DNA from: JBMOKU01 sp049324315
GTDB taxonomy: Bacteria > Bacillota > Clostridia > Peptostreptococcales > Thermotaleaceae
DNA: 64,000 nt
Assembly: GCA_049324315.1 (NCBI GenBank)
Contig: JBMOKU010000003.1
Coordinates: 1-64,000, forward strand
Reading direction: 5' to 3'
In this document: piece by piece, positions 34,760-43,210 of the stretch
How positions within the stretch are numbered: position 1 is the first letter of the stretch
Layout: every line of letters starts with the position of its first letter
Notes under the pieces: model-generated
Seen by the model: the letters and a program-made list of their open reading frames with translations, nothing else
The model's database searches: none
What the model was told of the DNA's origin: nothing
Made by a program: the position numbers and the translations under genes

Positions 34760-36436
34760 CTATACTTCAACAATAAAATAGGTAATATCATCTTCCAAGG
34801 AAAAATCTTGATTTATATCTCTGATTTTGTCTTGTATCGCATGGTGAAGCTCCTGAAGGGTCTTGTCCTTATGATCTCGAAGAATTTGTATCAATCCTGC
34901 CTTATTGAGTAATGATGTTTCCCGGTAATGTTCAACCAAACCATCGGTAAAGAAAATAACCTTGTCTCCTTTTTCTAGCGCAACTTCCCCATTGATATAT
35001 TCGGGTGTATAGAAGTCTCCGAATTTACAGATTGGAAATCCCATGCTTTCATCAAGAAAATGAATTCCGCCATCCTGCTTTATCAATATGGGCTGGGTAT
35101 TCATGCCACCGGAGCAATACGTTAGAATGCCCGTCACTTTATTATAAATGGCTTTAAAAATAACGATATGCATTTCATTTGGAAACGAAGATTTGTTGAA
35201 TTCTTCATACAGTTTCATAAGTTCCTTATCAGGTAAAGCAGGGGCTTTTTTCTTCCACATCTTATCTACAGGCTTTAAGACACGGTCCGTAAACACGGTC
35301 ATCATCGCTGCCGATACGCCATGGCCTGAAACATCAGCAATATACATTCCGATATTTTCTTCATCAATCATATGAATATCGTAAAAATCCCCGCTTAATT
35401 TTTCACAGGGTATATATGCTGAAATAAATTTTACGCCATGAATTTTTAAAAATTTTGGCGGCAGCAAGGATTGTTGAATTCTCTTGGCATACTCTAAATC
35501 CTCAATCATCTTCTCATTGACTTTTTGAATTTCAGCGGTTCTTCTCTCTACTATTTTTTCAAGATTTTTTGCATATAGATTTATCTTTTTCTTCGCATTA
35601 TTTAACTCAATATAGGGCTTGTCCAAGTTGTAAATAAATATGGCCCGGAGCATTAAACCTAAACTTAAGATTTTATATATATGTCCCAACAAATTATACG
35701 TATCATAGACGCTTTTATAAATAGTAAAGGCTGCACTGGAGAAAATAGCCATCACAAGACCTATTGAGAAAATCATAAAGATTCTATCCTTTGTAATTTC
35801 ATAGTCTCTGAAATAAAAAATCATTGTTATTCCAAAGAGGATCATGGTAAAATACTCAAGATTTATTTTAAGCGGTGTCAACCCTTTGCCCTCTACATAC
35901 AAAGCTGGAAACAAATGACTGTTATAGGTCACGATATAAAAAATCCCAATCGTTAGTATCATACTTATCCATAAAAAGAGCGTTCTGTTTAATGTTGTTT
36001 TTCTATCATATCGTACATATCCCGACAGCAATAATCCCACCGCCATAATCACGCGAGATACGATCCAGAACGTCGTAGCCTTAGCTACAGAGCTCTCTGT
36101 AAAAAAGACAGGCATGCCCTTATAACCTAATGTGTGAAAGAGATCGATACAACCAACCATAAAAAAGGTGGATGAGAATACCAGCAGACGTAATCTGTTA
36201 TTTTTCTCATAGGTATAATACGTCACCAAAAAGATAGTAAAGGAGATGACGACACTTGCGAATTCCAATAAAGTATGATAACCCAAAAAAGCATTAATCG
36301 GTATAACCTCATAGATTCTTTCTTCAAATATGCCCATTAGTTGAAAAAGCAAGACAGATCCGATTGCAACTAAAATAACAGCTACATATTTGATATCGAT
36401 TTTCATTCCATTAATTTTTTCTGTCTTTGTATCCAT
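34760..36436 (-). CDS. Membrane sensor (MASE3-like) with SpoIIE-type PP2C phosphatase
   Basis: About 558 residues: 7-8 membrane helices (~15-280) of MASE3 character (FFMVGCIDLFHTLGYKGMPVF), a coiled coil (~285-325), then a SpoIIE/RsbU-type PP2C serine phosphatase. Metal-binding aspartates are in LSGDFYDI, ADVSGHGVSAAMM and FTDGLVEHY. Such proteins typically dephosphorylate anti-anti-sigma factors. No partner-switch gene lies next to it. ATG 36436 is preferred, with AGAAGGGAG upstream. Confidence 0.87.
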   Translation of the reverse strand: MDTKTEKINGMKIDIKYVAVILVAIGSVLLFQLMGIFEERIYEVIPINAFLGYHTLLEFASVVISFTIFLVTYYTYEKNNRLRLLVFSSTFFMVGCIDLFHTLGYKGMPVFFTESSVAKATTFWIVSRVIMAVGLLLSGYVRYDRKTTLNRTLFLWISMILTIGIFYIVTYNSHLFPALYVEGKGLTPLKINLEYFTMILFGITMIFYFRDYEITKDRIFMIFSIGLVMAIFSSAAFTIYKSVYDTYNLLGHIYKILSLGLMLRAIFIYNLDKPYIELNNAKKKINLYAKNLEKIVERRTAEIQKVNEKMIEDLEYAKRIQQSLLPPKFLKIHGVKFISAYIPCEKLSGDFYDIHMIDEENIGMYIADVSGHGVSAAMMTVFTDRVLKPVDKMWKKKAPALPDKELMKLYEEFNKSSFPNEMHIVIFKAIYNKVTGILTYCSGGMNTQPILIKQDGGIHFLDESMGFPICKFGDFYTPEYINGEVALEKGDKVIFFTDGLVEHYRETSLLNKAGLIQILRDHKDKTLQELHHAIQDKIRDINQDFSLEDDITYFIVEV

Positions 36437-36625
36437 TAAAGGATAACTCCCTTCTGACATAAAGTAACATATCCTATTAATTTTCTACAAAAAAAAAATC
36501 TTTCCTTCGTAGAATTCAAGATTTTTAAGATTTATTTATGAAATATCTCCATGAAATGAAGCATCCCGATATATTTACTATATATATCACACAAGATATC
36601 ACAACAGTATATGCTAGAACAACGT

Positions 36626-37096
36626 TTATCCATTCCCAATCTCCTGAAAAAAACCTATATGCTCTAGCACAATCCTATAAACATGGTCTGGGAAAGAAAG
36701 ATTCTCTGGAAGCCTCTTGAATATCCCTATTTTTTCCATTTCACTTTGAATTGGCAGTTTCTCCAATGATTTCACCTTACCCAGATAGATAGCTGAATGT
36801 ATAAGGTAATCATTACCTTCTACCCTATAGGTACCCAACAGCTGTAATTCTGACAGTAAAGCCCCTGTTTCTTCCCACACTTCTCTTACAGCACACTGCT
36901 GTAAGGATTCCCTCGGCTCCAACTTCCCGCCTGGAAATTCCCAGCCTTTTCTGTAGGGATGATAGGCCATGATTAACCTATCTTCATAAATCAAAATAAC
37001 TTTACATCCTGCTAAATGATCATCTTCAGAAACACTTCCAGACAAATCGATTGTGATTCTTTTCTCTAATTCTTCTACATCATAACTGATCATCAT
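36626..37096 (-). CDS. Nudix hydrolase
   Basis: About 156 residues with a complete Nudix box, GGKLEPRESLQQCAVREVWEETGA (G-X5-E-X7-REVXEEXG), in a beta-rich fold. The substrate could be an oxidised nucleotide (MutT-like) or another NDP-X. The start is uncertain (ATG 37096 with GGGAGC upstream, or ATG 37114). It is a single gene between two terminators. Confidence 0.85.
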   Translation of the reverse strand: MMISYDVEELEKRITIDLSGSVSEDDHLAGCKVILIYEDRLIMAYHPYRKGWEFPGGKLEPRESLQQCAVREVWEETGALLSELQLLGTYRVEGNDYLIHSAIYLGKVKSLEKLPIQSEMEKIGIFKRLPENLSFPDHVYRIVLEHIGFFQEIGNG

Positions 37097-37125
37097 AAGT
37101 TTTCGTGCTCCCATCGTAGATATTG

Positions 37126-37155
37126 AAAAAGTTCCTATATGCTAGGAACTTTTTT
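37126..37155. terminator. Bidirectional terminator downstream of the nucleoside kinase
   Basis: AAAAAGTTCCTA-TATGC-TAGGAACTTTTTT, a 12-bp perfect stem with T-runs on both strands. Confidence 0.88.
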
Positions 37156-37168
37156 GCAACTATTACAG

Positions 37169-38830
37169 CTACTCATGAAAACAACTGCCTCCAATAAATT
37201 CTTTAATAATGGAGGTCTGTGGTATATATTGATCATCATCAATGGATACAAAATAGGATAAGAACTTTAGGAGCCTTTTCGCTTCAGAATATTCTTTTTC
37301 TTCTGTACTTATTTCGTTAAGCAAAGGCTCTGCGTATTTTTTTAATACTGCCAGTTCATACAATAATGCAGAGTTAAACATCACATCTGCTTCTTCCTGA
37401 TATGGGAATATATTTCTTTCTTCCCCTCTTCTTACCGAATTCCAAAGTCGAATGGTATTTAGCGCTGAATGACCGCGATATTTGCTATCTCTAACCATCC
37501 TACGAATCAACCGGGTATCTGTCGTTGGTATTCGATTATGGTCATCAATATTTAATTGGGTTAGGGCACTAATATATATCTTAAACTTCTTGTCATGGGG
37601 AATATCTGCTGTAAGCCTTTCATTAAGCCCATGAATCCCTTCAATAATGATGGGCTGATCATCAGCGATCTTCATGAATCTTCCATTATATTCCTTCTTG
37701 CCTTCTCGGAAATTAAAGGTAGGTATTTCCACTAATTCTCCTTGTATAAGTTTAGACAAATGATCATTGAACAATTCTACATCAACGGCTTCGATTGATT
37801 CAAAGTCATATTCTCCCTTCTCGTCTCTTGGGGTAAGCTCCCTATCTACAAAGTAATCATCCGTTGATAAAGAAACAGGGTTTAGTCCATTTACCTTTAG
37901 CTGAATAGAAAGTCTTTGTGCAAAAGTAGTTTTACCTGACGAAGATGGCCCTGCAATAAGAATGATTCTTTTTTTCTTTTCTGAGATCATATCTGCTATC
38001 TGTGCAACCTTCTTTTCATGGAGTGCCTCAGCCACACGAACCAATTCCGGATATTTGCGATTAACAATGGTATCATTTAGGTTTGCCACATATTCTACAC
38101 CCATAATCTTTCCCCATTGCTCCGCTTCGTGAAAAATACTGGCCAGCTTGCTTTGCTCCTCAAAAACAGGAATCTCGTTAGGACTTTCCTTTTGAGGGTG
38201 CTGTATAATCACGCCAGGCAAGTAGAATTTAAGAGCAAATAGCTTCAAGTATCCTGTACTAGGTACCATATATCCGTAAAAATAGTCCTTCAACCATCCA
38301 CAGCTATAAATATTGATATCATTTCTTTTTCGATAATCCAACAACTTTGTTTTCGCATCGAATCCAAGCTTCGTAAATAGCTGTTTTGCTTCCTCTACAG
38401 AAATATTACTCTTGTGAAAAGGAACGTTTTCGTCAATAATCTGCTTCATCCTTGCTTCAATTTTTTCTACATCTTCTTCGATCATTGGTTTTTCATGATG
38501 AATTTCACAGTATAAGCCTTTACTTAAAGAATGCTCAACAGTTACCTTGCAATTTGGGATTATCTCCATTGCCGCTCTGATAAAAACAAAAGACAGGCTT
38601 CTTTGATAAATACGGATGCCATCCGTTGAAGTTAAATCGACAAATTCAATATATGCATCATCAACTAAAGCATAATTCAATTCTTTTAAAACATTATTTA
38701 CCTTAGCAGCAACAATGATAGAATTATGATTACGCTGATAGTCTTTACATAGCGTTTCCAATGTCATCCCATAATCTGCCTCAACCTGACCATATTCAGC
38801 AATTTTTAACTTTATACGTCTATTATCCAT
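37169..38830 (-). CDS. TGS-domain nucleoside (uridine-type) kinase
   Basis: About 553 residues. The N-terminus (~1-65) looks like a TGS domain, and residues ~70-220 resemble the threonyl/alanyl-tRNA synthetase editing region (VFIRAAMEI, VEHSLSKGLYCEIHH). The C-terminal part is a phosphoribulokinase/uridine kinase domain with Walker A AGPSSSGKTTFAQRL, STDDYFVDRELTPRDE and EGIHGLNE. This mixed architecture is a known but unexplained clostridial/Thermotoga-type nucleoside kinase. ATG 38830 follows GGGGGTAT. Confidence 0.87.
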   Translation of the reverse strand: MDNRRIKLKIAEYGQVEADYGMTLETLCKDYQRNHNSIIVAAKVNNVLKELNYALVDDAYIEFVDLTSTDGIRIYQRSLSFVFIRAAMEIIPNCKVTVEHSLSKGLYCEIHHEKPMIEEDVEKIEARMKQIIDENVPFHKSNISVEEAKQLFTKLGFDAKTKLLDYRKRNDINIYSCGWLKDYFYGYMVPSTGYLKLFALKFYLPGVIIQHPQKESPNEIPVFEEQSKLASIFHEAEQWGKIMGVEYVANLNDTIVNRKYPELVRVAEALHEKKVAQIADMISEKKKRIILIAGPSSSGKTTFAQRLSIQLKVNGLNPVSLSTDDYFVDRELTPRDEKGEYDFESIEAVDVELFNDHLSKLIQGELVEIPTFNFREGKKEYNGRFMKIADDQPIIIEGIHGLNERLTADIPHDKKFKIYISALTQLNIDDHNRIPTTDTRLIRRMVRDSKYRGHSALNTIRLWNSVRRGEERNIFPYQEEADVMFNSALLYELAVLKKYAEPLLNEISTEEKEYSEAKRLLKFLSYFVSIDDDQYIPQTSIIKEFIGGSCFHE

Positions 38831-38919
38831 TTTTTCTGATACCCCCAATAGTTGTTTTGTTCCATTCTATTTGTGCGCTAAACTTATTATGCCCCTTTCT
38901 TTAGTATCTTCTACAAATT

Positions 38920-38954
38920 AAGAAAAGTTCCTGTTTTTCACAGGAACTTTTCTT
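38920..38954. terminator. Terminator of the CBS-domain gene
   Basis: AAGAAAAGTTCCTGT and ACAGGAACTTTTCTT form a perfect 15-bp stem with a 5-nt loop, 2 bp after the stop codon at 38957. Confidence 0.85.
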
Positions 38955-38956
38955 GA

Positions 38957-39385
38957 TTAATGGATTGTCGGATTGCTTGGTTTCGATATATTGCTTAAGG
39001 CTTCACCTGCTTCATTAACGAAAATATTGACTGTAGCCAAGTCACCAATAGCCAGCATGCCTACTAATTTTCCGTTGTCTACAACAGGTAAGCGCCTGAT
39101 TTGGTGCTGTGCCATTAGATTCGCCGCTTCATGGGCATCCATCTCAGAGGTAGCATAAATCAAGTTTCTTGTCATAACGTCCTGGGCGGTGGCATTTATA
39201 TTACCGTTAGATACACTCTTTAAAACAATATCTCTGTCGGTAACAATACCTACTGCATGTCTGCTGTCGTCACATATCGGAATAGAACCTACGTTTAACT
39301 GCTCCATTTTTTGAGCAATTTCATTTACTCTTGTGCCAGGATTTGCAAAGGAAACTTCTTTCGTCATTAAATCTCTAACTTTCAT
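38957..39385 (-). CDS. CBS-domain pair protein
   Basis: A 142-residue protein made of two CBS motifs in tandem (VRDLMTKEVSFANPGTRVNEI ... GIVTDRDIVLK; VMTRNLIYATSEMDAHEAANLM ... LVGMLAIGDLA). CBS pairs bind adenine nucleotides or act as regulatory modules. No catalytic domain is fused. AAGGAGG precedes the ATG. It is flanked by its own terminator, so it is a single-gene unit. Confidence 0.9.
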   Translation of the reverse strand: MKVRDLMTKEVSFANPGTRVNEIAQKMEQLNVGSIPICDDSRHAVGIVTDRDIVLKSVSNGNINATAQDVMTRNLIYATSEMDAHEAANLMAQHQIRRLPVVDNGKLVGMLAIGDLATVNIFVNEAGEALSNISKPSNPTIH

Positions 39386-39447
39386 GAATATACCTCCTTA
39401 TCAATTTATCCCTATTTAGGTTAACCAATCTACAAAAAAATACTCAT

Positions 39448-39473
39448 AAAAAAAAGAGCATTACGCTCTTTTT
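39448..39473. terminator. Terminator downstream of second signal peptidase
   Basis: AAAAAGAGC-ATTAC-GCTCTTTTT, 9-bp stem, T-runs on both strands. The stop codon of the tiny zinc-ribbon-like frame (39461-39502) lies in the loop. Confidence 0.82.
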
Positions 39474-39502
39474 CGAAGTCTATAACCACAATAGGGACAC
39501 AC
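39461..39502 (-). other. Tiny zinc-ribbon-like reading frame or gene remnant
   Basis: Directly after the signal peptidase stop, one minus-strand frame reads V-CPYCGYRLRKRA-stop, a clear half zinc ribbon. The only start codon is GTG 39502, giving 13 residues, and an in-frame stop lies 5 codons earlier. It may be the eroded C-terminus of a lost gene, or a microprotein. No ribosome site was seen. Confidence 0.25.
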
Positions 39503-39527
39503 ATTGAAATCATTTTAGGCAGATTTT

Positions 39528-40049
39528 TTATTCAACTTTTCCGATTTTGGTAAAAGGAAATAATCGTACTAAAACTTTGCCCCGGATCGTATCTACCTCC
39601 ACAGGTCCTACCCGTTCATCTCGACTATCCAAGCTGTTTTGACGATTGTCTCCCATAACAAACACCATATCTTCAGGCACAGTAATGTCTATATCGCCTC
39701 CGGTATAATCTCCGTTAATATAGTCCTCATCTATCAATTCATCATTTACATAAACTTGACCGTCTTTAACCACAACTCGGTCACCCGCTACGCCGATAAC
39801 CCTTTTGATCAAATCCTTATCTTTGCCTTCGATTGTTTTAATGTGGGATTTAAATACAACAATATCGAATCGCTCAGGTTCATGCATCATATATGGTATT
39901 TTGTTGATAATTAGATAGTCATATTCATCCAAAGTTGGATACATAGAATAACCTTTTACGAGGGTTGGTCTTATAAACGTTGTTATAATCATTGCAATAA
40001 CTACAGATATCGCAATTGTTTTAATCCATTCCCAGATTTCCTTTTTCAT
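39528..40049 (-). CDS. lepB: Signal peptidase I (second copy)
   Basis: About 173 residues: one N-terminal membrane helix, catalytic serine in KGYSMYPTL (Ser35), catalytic lysine in IKRVIGVAGD (Lys82), and MGDNRQNSLDSRDERVGPV. It is of the usual Firmicutes Sip size, and about half of its residues match the copy at 32421. ATG 40049 has GAAGGAGG upstream; the 15-codon extension does not. It lies 75 bp after the HEPN-type gene. Confidence 0.94.
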   Translation of the reverse strand: MKKEIWEWIKTIAISVVIAMIITTFIRPTLVKGYSMYPTLDEYDYLIINKIPYMMHEPERFDIVVFKSHIKTIEGKDKDLIKRVIGVAGDRVVVKDGQVYVNDELIDEDYINGDYTGGDIDITVPEDMVFVMGDNRQNSLDSRDERVGPVEVDTIRGKVLVRLFPFTKIGKVE

Positions 40050-40124
40050 GTAAAACCTCCTTCTCTGTTGTCCCATGTTTATTGTATCATGCATTATCGA
40101 TTAAAACAATAAATGGGCCTCACG

Positions 40125-40910
40125 CTACAAATGATTTAGTAAGTCTAGCATATATTTATTAAGTTTATCATATTTATTTTTTTGGATATTGATATCAATC
40201 ATTTCTAAGCAATCGGTAAAGTCATCGATAATATGATATGGATTTCCGAATATGGCTGCAACATGGTTTTTGCCAACCCCCCTAAACCCATGACCAATGA
40301 TAGAATCATGCCTTAACTCCATAATTTCATCTAGTTTTTGTGAATTTAGAATATCAAGAACCTCGATATACTTCGTATTCTTTTTCAGATTCTTACCAAT
40401 ATAAGTTGTAATACCATAGCTCAAGTTTGGGTTGTAGATTCTATATTTCTTACGTAAAATTTTAAGTATCGCTTTCTTTGACACGATTTCCGACCGAAAA
40501 GAAAAGCGATTTTTATCTATATGATTCTTAATAAAAATATATTTAAGAATCGCTTCTTTTAAGCGATAGACCCTTCCAATGAAGTCAATATATCTTTCAG
40601 CATGCAGCTGCAATCGAATATTCTCAACGAGTTCTGAAAAAATAGCATCTGGATTCCCTTCTACCAGCAACATGAGATCTTTTTTCATATCTCCAATTTT
40701 CTTGCTGTCTTTATTCGATTCACCCAAATCGATAATCGCATGATAAGCATCATCAAAGCTAAAATTCAGTGCATGTTTACATGACTTAAGCAGTCTGGTT
40801 ACTGCCTGTTTTTCATCCGGATCTTCATTAACTATCAAATGATACGCATCTGTGTAATTATAACGAATAATAAGTTCTTCTAAAAGTCTCTTCTGCAGCT
40901 CGTTCAGCAT
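40125..40910 (-). CDS. Stand-alone HEPN-type protein, Csm6/Csx1-like C-terminal half
   Basis: 261 residues, all helical. ELRHDSIIGHGFRGV at ~199-211 holds R200-X6-H207, the R-X4-6-H signature of HEPN ribonucleases, in a context (LRxxSIIGHGF) like that of Csm6/Csx1-family HEPN domains. AERYIDFIGRVYRLKEAILKYIF (~104-127) matches the helix that precedes the motif in that group. The CARF ligand-binding domain of Csm6 is absent; residues 1-95 are helical with two DAYH-type repeats. No CRISPR array or cas gene is nearby. Its neighbours are a signal peptidase and an RluA enzyme. Family membership is inferred from motif reading only; a toxin or regulatory RNase is possible. Confidence 0.6.
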   Translation of the reverse strand: MLNELQKRLLEELIIRYNYTDAYHLIVNEDPDEKQAVTRLLKSCKHALNFSFDDAYHAIIDLGESNKDSKKIGDMKKDLMLLVEGNPDAIFSELVENIRLQLHAERYIDFIGRVYRLKEAILKYIFIKNHIDKNRFSFRSEIVSKKAILKILRKKYRIYNPNLSYGITTYIGKNLKKNTKYIEVLDILNSQKLDEIMELRHDSIIGHGFRGVGKNHVAAIFGNPYHIIDDFTDCLEMIDINIQKNKYDKLNKYMLDLLNHL

Positions 40911-40969
40911 GAACTAATCAAATCCTTTCTGTCCGTCTTTGAATTGAAAATTATGCTCGTTCTTTCGTT

Positions 40970-41941
40970 TTAACGGAAAGCTCTATTTTTTGCTTTCTCT
41001 AGGTCATTGGGCAGAGGAGATAAAAATGTTTTGCCCTCCAAATATTGTAGATTGCCCGTACTTTTTTTGAATTCAATCTTATACGCATGTAAAAAGTATC
41101 TTCCTAAACAAAGTATCTCGCTGGATGATATCTTCTGTTTTTCCTCAGTATACTTCACGTCTCCTACAATAGGATGGCCTAAGCTAGAAAGATGCAAACG
41201 TATTTGATGGGTCCTTCCAGTAACGATTTCTACATCCAACAAACTAAATCGATGATTGGATTTTATGGGTTTAACAATCGTATGTATTGGTTTTCCTTGA
41301 GCTTCATTTTCTTGGACGAGCTTAGCTTTGTTTCTTATTTGATCCTTATATAAAAAGCCCTTTAAAACATGGTCTTTTGTAACTTCACCCGTAACTAAGG
41401 CAAGGTAATGTTTTTTTATGGAGTCTCTATCCCTTATCATCATATTCAGATTTTGAAGTGATTCGTAGTTTTTTCCTATTAAAATAATACCACTGGTATT
41501 TCGATCCAGTCTGTTTACGGGCGCAGGAACAAATGTCTTCTCTTGCATTGGATCATAATCACCCTTTTCATATAAGTAAAGGAGGACTTGATTATTCAGC
41601 GTATCTTTGCTTTCTTTTCGGTCTTCATGAACCAGCAGCCCATAGGGCTTATCTACAATAAGAATATTATGATCCTCATATATAACAGAAAAACTAATGT
41701 CGATATTCTGAATCTCCTTTTTTTCTGAGAATCCTTCAATGGTTTCATCCTTGAGATAAAGCTGAAGAATATCTCCATTTTTTAGAATATAGTCATTCTC
41801 TACTTTACTTCCATTGACTTTTATATTCTTCTTTCGAATCATCTTATAGACAAAGCTTAAGGTTGCCTTGGGCATATATTTTCTTATAAATTTATCCAAT
41901 CGTTGATTTTCTTCATTCTTGCCAATTTGAATCTCTCTCAA
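40970..41941 (-). CDS. RluA-family pseudouridine synthase
   Basis: 323 residues: an N-terminal S4 RNA-binding domain (VYKMIRKKNIKVNGSKVENDYILKNGD) and the RluA catalytic domain with the active-site aspartate in NRLDRNTSGIILI and VDKPYGLLVHE. It resembles RluC/RluD enzymes of large-subunit rRNA, but the target base cannot be fixed by sequence. The TTG start at 41941 has GAGGAAGG upstream. The promoter is divergent from the plus-strand gene at 42123. Confidence 0.92.
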   Translation of the reverse strand: MREIQIGKNEENQRLDKFIRKYMPKATLSFVYKMIRKKNIKVNGSKVENDYILKNGDILQLYLKDETIEGFSEKKEIQNIDISFSVIYEDHNILIVDKPYGLLVHEDRKESKDTLNNQVLLYLYEKGDYDPMQEKTFVPAPVNRLDRNTSGIILIGKNYESLQNLNMMIRDRDSIKKHYLALVTGEVTKDHVLKGFLYKDQIRNKAKLVQENEAQGKPIHTIVKPIKSNHRFSLLDVEIVTGRTHQIRLHLSSLGHPIVGDVKYTEEKQKISSSEILCLGRYFLHAYKIEFKKSTGNLQYLEGKTFLSPLPNDLEKAKNRAFR

Positions 41942-42122
41942 AATAACCTTCCTCTCTGCAGATCAAATTCTATATGTATTATTTTTATATGATCACTGAG
42001 AAGCTATTCTTCCCATTATGACAATTCCCATTTCTTCCTATTCCTTTGTACTTGATTACATCAGTAAAATTATGATATGCTTGAATTGGACAGGAAGTTA
42101 TCCCAAAGGAGGTCTTGGGCAA

Positions 42123-42680
42123 ATGTTTGAAAGATTTAAAGATTTTATGTATGACACCAGTGATCTTTTGCTGGCTTTTGTCATTATCTTTGTAATGTCT
42201 TCTGTTATAACTTGGAAAGTATCTGACTCTTTAGCTTTTTCACGGGATAACGGGTCAGTCTTTAACCAAATAGCCCAGGAGAATGATCAAATGGTGGAAA
42301 ATCAGGAATCACTTCCTCCAGATGAAGGTGAACTGGTAGAACAATCTGCTGAAGAACCGAAAGAGAATCTTACCCCTTCACAAGCAGAACAGACGCCTAA
42401 TGTTCAAGAAACCCCTGCAAATCCATCTCCTGATATCGTTGTGGAAGTTCAACCGCCACAGCAAGATTCTGCAGTACAAATCGTCATTCCCAGTGGTACT
42501 GCAGGTATAGGTATTGCAAAGATTCTTACCGAAAAAGGATTGATAAGTGATCCTAATCAATTTACCAAGAGAGCTGAAGAACTAAAATTGGCTTCCAAGC
42601 TTCGTTCCGGCACTTTCTCCATACCAACTGGAACCTCCTTGGATGATATCATCGGCATCATATCAAATACAAAAAAATAA
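42123..42680 (+). CDS. Membrane-anchored MltG-like (YceG N-terminal) protein
   Basis: 185 residues: a membrane helix at ~15-33, a Pro/Glu/Gln-rich linker (~50-115), and a C-terminal ~65-residue domain (VQIVIPSGTAGIGIAKILTEKGLISDPNQF ... LRSGTFSIPTGTSLDDII) like the LysM-like part of MltG endolytic transglycosylases. The catalytic part of MltG is missing, so it probably binds rather than cuts glycan. ATG 42123 has AAAGGAGG upstream. A strong terminator follows. Confidence 0.75.
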   Translation: MFERFKDFMYDTSDLLLAFVIIFVMSSVITWKVSDSLAFSRDNGSVFNQIAQENDQMVENQESLPPDEGELVEQSAEEPKENLTPSQAEQTPNVQETPANPSPDIVVEVQPPQQDSAVQIVIPSGTAGIGIAKILTEKGLISDPNQFTKRAEELKLASKLRSGTFSIPTGTSLDDIIGIISNTKK

Positions 42681-42730
42681 TCCTGTTTCCTGTTTCTATA
42701 GTATAACATAAATGGATTCCTGTTTTACAT

Positions 42731-42770
42731 AAAAGTATGGTAGTAATCACATTACTACCATACTTTTTTT
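42731..42770. terminator. Bidirectional terminator
   Basis: AAAAGTATGGTAGTAAT and its complement form a perfect 17-bp stem with a CAC loop and T-runs on both sides, between the convergent genes at 42123 and 42769. Confidence 0.92.
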
Positions 42771-43059
42771 AGTCATCTTCATTATCCTGGAAAGCTTTCA
42801 TTATTTTCTCCAGTTTCTTTTTCTGATTATTATCTAAAAAGCCTTTTAACTGTTCGACCATCTCCATTTGCTTATTGTATTTTTCTTTATCTTGTTTCAA
42901 TTTTGAATTGAGCTGCTTCAAGTCCTCCATTATTTCATCTTCTTTTTTTCCTTCATATTGGTGTGACATTTCTTGAAATTTTTTCATTTGTTCATCCTCA
43001 GCATTCATGTTTCCCATATTTTTCATCATTTCTTCTAAATTTTTCTTGTTAATTGTCAT
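42769..43059 (-). CDS. Small charged helical protein of unknown function
   Basis: 96 residues, almost entirely helical and rich in Lys, Glu and Met (NLEEMMKNMGNMNAEDEQMKK, LKQLNSKLKQDKEKYNKQMEMVE). Probably a coiled coil; no family recognised. GGAGGTGTTGCA precedes ATG 43059. It is divergent from the plus-strand gene at 43211, which also carries KxMxxF-type helices, so the two may be functionally linked. That link is inferred from position only. Confidence 0.7.
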   Translation of the reverse strand: MTINKKNLEEMMKNMGNMNAEDEQMKKFQEMSHQYEGKKEDEIMEDLKQLNSKLKQDKEKYNKQMEMVEQLKGFLDNNQKKKLEKIMKAFQDNEDD

Positions 43060-43210
43060 TGCAACACCTCCTATACTAGTCTTTTCCTTGCTAATTAAAT
43101 CTATGAACCAGCTGCTTTTTTTATGCCCCAATTCAACTTTGGAGTCGTAACACTTTTTAAGATATTGCATAGTATATAGAAAGGTGCATTATGATTTTAG
43201 GAGGCTTACT

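Noticed and set aside
40125..40910. A CRISPR-Cas type III locus, from the Csm6-like HEPN protein
   Set aside because: No repeat array and no cas10, csm or cas6 gene was found in the flanking 20 kb. The neighbours are housekeeping genes.
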